Below, one piece after another: positions 60,987 to 64,000 of a DNA stretch of 64,000 nucleotides. How positions within the stretch are numbered: position 1 is the stretch's first letter; each line of letters opens with the position of its first letter. The notes beneath the pieces were generated by a model that was given only the letters and a program-made list of their open reading frames with translations, was not told where the DNA came from and did not search any database. The stretch covers positions 806,001 to 870,000 of the forward strand of contig NZ_LLZC01000012.1 of NCBI RefSeq assembly GCF_001461825.1. Direction: 5' to 3'. The translations under genes were made by a program, and so were the position numbers. This DNA comes from Bacillus velezensis. Lineage in GTDB: Bacteria > Bacillota > Bacilli > Bacillales > Bacillaceae.

Positions 60987-61022
60987 GTCACCCGCTTCCT
61001 TTAAAGGAAGCGGGCTTTTTTT
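60987..61022 (+). terminator. Terminator of yojK
   Basis: Stem CCCGCTTCCTTT / AAAGGAAGCGGG with no or minimal loop, then CTTTTTTTG. Confidence 0.85.
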
Positions 61023-61135
61023 GATTGTTTTTCGGGAGGATTTTTCACGCCGTAAAGAGAATTGTATGAAAAACAGACAAGAAAGGTGGAATGTCGCGGA
61101 AAAAAGCCATGTTATGAAAATGATTCTAAAGTCTT

Positions 61136-61164
61136 TTGTGAAATGTTCTCAATTTATGTAAAAT
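61136..61164 (+). promoter_or_regulatory. Sigma-A-like promoter of cwlS
   Basis: -35 TTGTGA (61136-61141), 17-base spacer, -10 TAAAAT (61159-61164). The leader to cwlS would be about 130 bases. The 278-base gap 61023-61300 holds no gene and no riboswitch that I can support. Confidence 0.55.
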
Positions 61165-61300
61165 GTGTGGCATTGGTGATGATCTAAGGCCAAATGAATC
61201 GGAATTAATGTCGACTTCTGAATGAATCCTGCATAACAGGCGGCGTCCAAAGAAAAGGAACGTCCCTTTCAGCAATGATAAATAGGAGGTTTTTCGTTAT

Positions 61301-62542
61301 ATGAAGAAAAAAATCGCAGCCGGTCTGGCTGTATCTGCAGTAATGACTTCAACCTTCGCCGTGCATCCAGCTGAAGCAAAAACCATTCAAGTAAAAAGCG
61401 GCGACTCTCTTTGGAAGCTTTCCCGGCAATATCATACAAGTATTTCAGCCCTGCAGGCGGAAAATAAACTGAAATCAACGATACTCCACCCAGGACAGCG
61501 GCTGCACATTCCTGACGGCAGCGGCACACATAAAACGGGTCAAAAAGGAAAACGAAGTACGGGTGCTTACACAGTTACATACGGAGACTCATTATGGGTG
61601 ATCGCAAAAAAATACAAAATGAGCGTTTCTGAGCTGAGAAGCCTGAACCGTTTGAATTCAGATGTCATCTATCCCGGCCAGAAACTGAAAATTAAAGGGT
61701 CTGCCGGCGGCACGGACGGAGGCGGCAGACAGACAAAGCCTGATAAAGGCGCATCAGGGGCTTACACTGTGAAGCCGGGTGACTCGCTGTGGAAAATCGC
61801 CAATCAAACCGGCGTCACCATCGCCGAACTGAAAAAGCTGAATCAATTAACATCAGACATGCTGTATCCGAATCAAGTGTTAAAGATCAAAGGTTCTTCA
61901 CATAACGGAAACAGCGGCACAACACCGCCATCTCATTCAAACCCTTCTGAGAAGCCATCCACTTACAAAGTAAAAGCAGGCGATTCCCTCTGGAAAATTG
62001 CTAATCGGTTCGGCATCACAGCTCAGCTCATCAGAGAAAAAAATAAATTGACAACTGATGTGCTTCAAATCGGACAAGTTCTGGTGATTAACGGAACGGG
62101 AAAAACAGAAGATCCTGTGCGGCAGCCGGATAACAAACCGGCAAAGCCAAACAAGCCGAATACTCCCGAACCTCCGGTGACAGGGTCAAAGATTGACAGA
62201 ATGATAGGCGAGGCGAAAAAACATGTCGGCGTGCCTTACCGCTGGGGAGGCAATACGCCTGCGGGCTTCGATTGCAGCGGTTACATCTATTACCTTTTAA
62301 ATAAGGTAACCTCTGTTTCCCGTCTGAGCACGGCCGGATATTGGAATACGATGAAACATATCAGCCAGCCGTCAGCTGGCGACTTCGTCTTCTTTACGAC
62401 ATATAAAGCGGGCCCTTCTCATATGGGAATGTATTTGGGCGGAGGAAATTTTATTCACGCAAGCTCCTCCGGGGTTGAAATTTCAAACTTAAGCAACCCA
62501 TATTGGAAAAAAGCGTATTTAGGAGCGCGCAGTTATTTTTAA
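61301..62542 (+). CDS. cwlS: D,L-endopeptidase CwlS (YojL) with four LysM domains
   Basis: 413 residues. Signal peptide about 1-26 ([19 protein letters not shown]). Four LysM modules (start motifs [60 protein letters not shown]) separated by Ser/Gly/Pro/Lys-rich linkers, then an NlpC/P60 domain with Cys in [12 protein letters not shown] and His in [17 protein letters not shown]. It cuts the D-Glu-DAP bond at cell separation sites. ATG 61301 behind AGGAGG. Confidence 0.95.
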   Translation: MKKKIAAGLAVSAVMTSTFAVHPAEAKTIQVKSGDSLWKLSRQYHTSISALQAENKLKSTILHPGQRLHIPDGSGTHKTGQKGKRSTGAYTVTYGDSLWVIAKKYKMSVSELRSLNRLNSDVIYPGQKLKIKGSAGGTDGGGRQTKPDKGASGAYTVKPGDSLWKIANQTGVTIAELKKLNQLTSDMLYPNQVLKIKGSSHNGNSGTTPPSHSNPSEKPSTYKVKAGDSLWKIANRFGITAQLIREKNKLTTDVLQIGQVLVINGTGKTEDPVRQPDNKPAKPNKPNTPEPPVTGSKIDRMIGEAKKHVGVPYRWGGNTPAGFDCSGYIYYLLNKVTSVSRLSTAGYWNTMKHISQPSAGDFVFFTTYKAGPSHMGMYLGGGNFIHASSSGVEISNLSNPYWKKAYLGARSYF

Positions 62543-62568
62543 AAAAAGCCTTTCGGGGCTTTTTTTGT
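62543..62568 (+). terminator. Terminator of cwlS
   Basis: Short stem AAAAAGCC / GGCTTTTT with loop TTTCGG, then TTG. Confidence 0.75.
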
Positions 62569-62624
62569 TTACCATTTTTACGTTTTGACAAGACTGATGG
62601 GTAAAAAAATAAGGGGGAGGAAGC

Positions 62625-63215
62625 ATGAATCGTCTCTTGCTTTTTCTCATGCTCGCATCAATTACGCTTTGCGGCTGCGGGGGGGGACCCGCTCCTGTTC
62701 CGCCCAAAAAACATGAGGAAAGCCGCGCATTGGAAGCATCTGCATACCGTGAGCATGCCGGACTCATCAATCAAAACGGAAAAACGATCGGATATATCGA
62801 AGTGAGGGAATCTGATGATGAAGGATCAGACATTCATATATCAGCGGGGCATCTGCCGCCCGGTACTTCTCTCGGATTTCATATTTATGAAAAAGGGACT
62901 TGTCAGGCACCTGATTTCGAATCAGCCGGCGGTCCGTTCAACCCTTTGAACAAAGAACACGGCTTTAACAATCCGATGGGTCATCACGCCGGGGATCTCC
63001 CCAATCTTGAAGTGGGGGCTGACGGTAAAGTGGATGTCATTATGAATGCGCCGCAAACTTCATTAAAAGAAGGGAGCAGACTCAGCCTGCTCGACCGGGA
63101 CGGAAGCGCGTTCGTCATTCATGAACATACGGACGATTATTTAACAAACCCGAGCGGAAATTCCGGAGCCAGAATCGCCTGCGCTCCCCTGACAAAAAGC
63201 GCCCGCAGGGAATGA
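62625..63215 (+). CDS. sodC: Cu/Zn-SOD-like lipoprotein SodC (YojM) lacking copper ligands
   Basis: 196 residues, B. subtilis length. Lipobox in SITLCGCGGG. Cu/Zn SOD fold: zinc His and Asp are retained (KEHGFNNPMGHHAGDLPN). Of the copper ligands, the second His of the usual HVH is Tyr (GFHIYEKGTC) and the bridging His of AGGHFNP is Pro (AGGPFNP). FVIHEHTDDY and the Cys pair (GTC, IAC) remain. The same loss is reported for B. subtilis YojM, so superoxide dismutation is unlikely. AAGGGGGAGG precedes ATG 62625. Confidence 0.9.
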   Translation: MNRLLLFLMLASITLCGCGGGPAPVPPKKHEESRALEASAYREHAGLINQNGKTIGYIEVRESDDEGSDIHISAGHLPPGTSLGFHIYEKGTCQAPDFESAGGPFNPLNKEHGFNNPMGHHAGDLPNLEVGADGKVDVIMNAPQTSLKEGSRLSLLDRDGSAFVIHEHTDDYLTNPSGNSGARIACAPLTKSARRE

Positions 63216-63250
63216 GCCCTTTTGTATTGAGTATACAAGGGCTTTTTTAG
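63213..63250 (+). terminator. Terminator of sodC
   Basis: Stem AGCCCTTTTGTAT / ATACAAGGGCT with loop TGAGT, then TTTTTTAG. Confidence 0.8.
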
Positions 63251-63292
63251 TATACTCGGTTATGGAATACAAATGGAAAGGAAACATCACCT

Positions 63293-64000
63293 ATGACTTC
63301 AGAATTACAGCACCTATCACTTCCGGAAGATATACAAAACAAACTGCAGGCTTATCAAAATCATCCCGTTTCCCAAGAATTCCGGGATTTAATCGGATCA
63401 TCAGGCTATGAGGCCGAAGATAAAGCGATTGTATTCGATGCCGTCATCGCTTTGACAATGGGAAAAAATATCTTATTAAAAGGACCGACGGGCTCAGGGA
63501 AAACAAAATTGGCGGAAACGCTTTCGAACTATTTTCATAAACCGATGCACAGCGTCAACTGCTCCGTAGACCTTGATGCAGAAGCGCTTGTCGGCTATAA
63601 AACGATTGAAAATGAACAGGGACAGGCGACAATTGAATTCGTTCCCGGACCTGTAACAACCGCAATGAACGAGGGACATTTTTTATACATTGACGAAATC
63701 AATATGGCAAAGCCTGAAACCCTTCCGATTCTAAACGGCGTGCTTGATTACAGAAAAATGATGACAAATCCCTTTACAGGAGAAGTGATTAAGGCAAGCG
63801 AAGGATTCGGTGTTATCGCCGCGATTAATGAAGGCTACGTCGGCACCGTTCCGCTGAACGAAGCCCTTAAAAACCGTTTTGTCATCATTGATGTTCCGTA
63901 TATTAAAGGAAGCCTCCTGAAACAGGTGCTGACCTCTCAGTCTGTCTTAAAAGATGAGAAATTAATTGAACGCTTTATGACGCTGTCTTCTGATTTAATC
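63293..64000 (+). CDS. yojN: MoxR-type AAA+ ATPase YojN (partial, runs off the right edge)
   Basis: 236 residues visible, open to the last base. MoxR family AAA+ ATPase: Walker [21 protein letters not shown] (about 63-82), Walker [17 protein letters not shown] (about 125-140) and sensor I region [19 protein letters not shown]. MoxR ATPases usually work with a VWA-domain partner (yojO lies next in B. subtilis) in protein-complex maturation. ATG 63293 behind GGAAAGGAAAC. Confidence 0.9.
   Translation, partial: MTSELQHLSLPEDIQNKLQAYQNHPVSQEFRDLIGSSGYEAEDKAIVFDAVIALTMGKNILLKGPTGSGKTKLAETLSNYFHKPMHSVNCSVDLDAEALVGYKTIENEQGQATIEFVPGPVTTAMNEGHFLYIDEINMAKPETLPILNGVLDYRKMMTNPFTGEVIKASEGFGVIAAINEGYVGTVPLNEALKNRFVIIDVPYIKGSLLKQVLTSQSVLKDEKLIERFMTLSSDLI

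Noticed and set aside
61165..61300. Possible ydaO-type c-di-AMP riboswitch before cwlS
   Set aside because: TGAATCCTGCATAACAGGCGG vaguely resembles part of the motif, but the GGGGACCCA, GTAGGG and GAACCCGTCAGCTAACC blocks that I remember are absent and there is no terminator.

Overview
The window is chromosomal DNA of a spore-forming Bacillus of the subtilis species complex, most likely the B. amyloliquefaciens / B. velezensis / B. siamensis group. The evidence is gene content and order. Almost every gene has a recognisable counterpart in the ypcP-to-yojN part of the B. subtilis 168 map, in the same order and orientation. Sporulation genes (sspL, cgeA-E, cdaS, spsM) and Bacillus-specific genes (bshB2, brxA, degR, rsbRC) are present. 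No rRNA, tRNA, insertion sequence, CRISPR array or prophage was seen. All family and strain comparisons come from memory, not from a search.

Layout. 1-8.4 kb: end of the 5'-3' exonuclease ypcP, sspL, two RNase H-like genes around ypdP, ypeQ, ypzA, degR, cspD, ugtP, metAA, bsaA, ypgQ, ypgR. 8.6-21.7 kb: ilvD, brxA, ypiP, ypjP, thyB-dfrA, ypkP, yplQ, yplP, ilvA, ypmP-Q-R-S, ypoP, msrA-msrB. 21.7-28.6 kb: a spore-surface block with an intact spsM (the gene split by prophage SPbeta in strain 168), the beta-propeller phytase phyC, the divergent cgeAB / cgeCDE operons and a YjcZ-like small protein. 29.4-35.9 kb: the tightly overlapping yodT-scoA-scoB-yodQ-yodP-kamA-yokU operon, probably a beta-lysine pathway. 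36-43.7 kb: yozE, a decayed stretch, yodN, yozD, yodM, yodL, deoD, yodJ, yodI, yodH, ctpA. 43.7-47.8 kb: a GntR regulator, a GH1 6-phospho-beta-glucosidase and a secreted GH30 glycosidase; I do not recall this cassette between ctpA and yodF in strain 168. 47.8-64 kb: yodF with a DUF3311 partner, mhqE-mhqD, yodC/yodB, a CPCC zinc-ribbon protein, yodA, coat-like proteins, yojE, yozR-yojF-bshB2, rsbRC, yojI, cdaS, yojK, cwlS, sodC and the start of yojN.

Regulation readable from the DNA includes a sigma-G promoter at sspL, a sigma-D promoter at degR, PhoP boxes at phyC, a sigma-E-type -10 at yodT, an MhqR operator at mhqED, a CodY box at yodF, a consensus cre site before the GH30 gene, and a palindromic operator filling the promoter spacer of the GH1 gene. 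Several very small genes with strong ribosome binding sites (24, 36, 41, 47 and 48 codons) are annotated.

I did not find a clearly new multi-gene system. The best leads are the GntR-GH1-GH30 cassette, the yodT-kamA operon, the GAFTGA-less NtrC-like protein YplP, the small membrane peptides and the decayed region at 36.3-36.7 kb.
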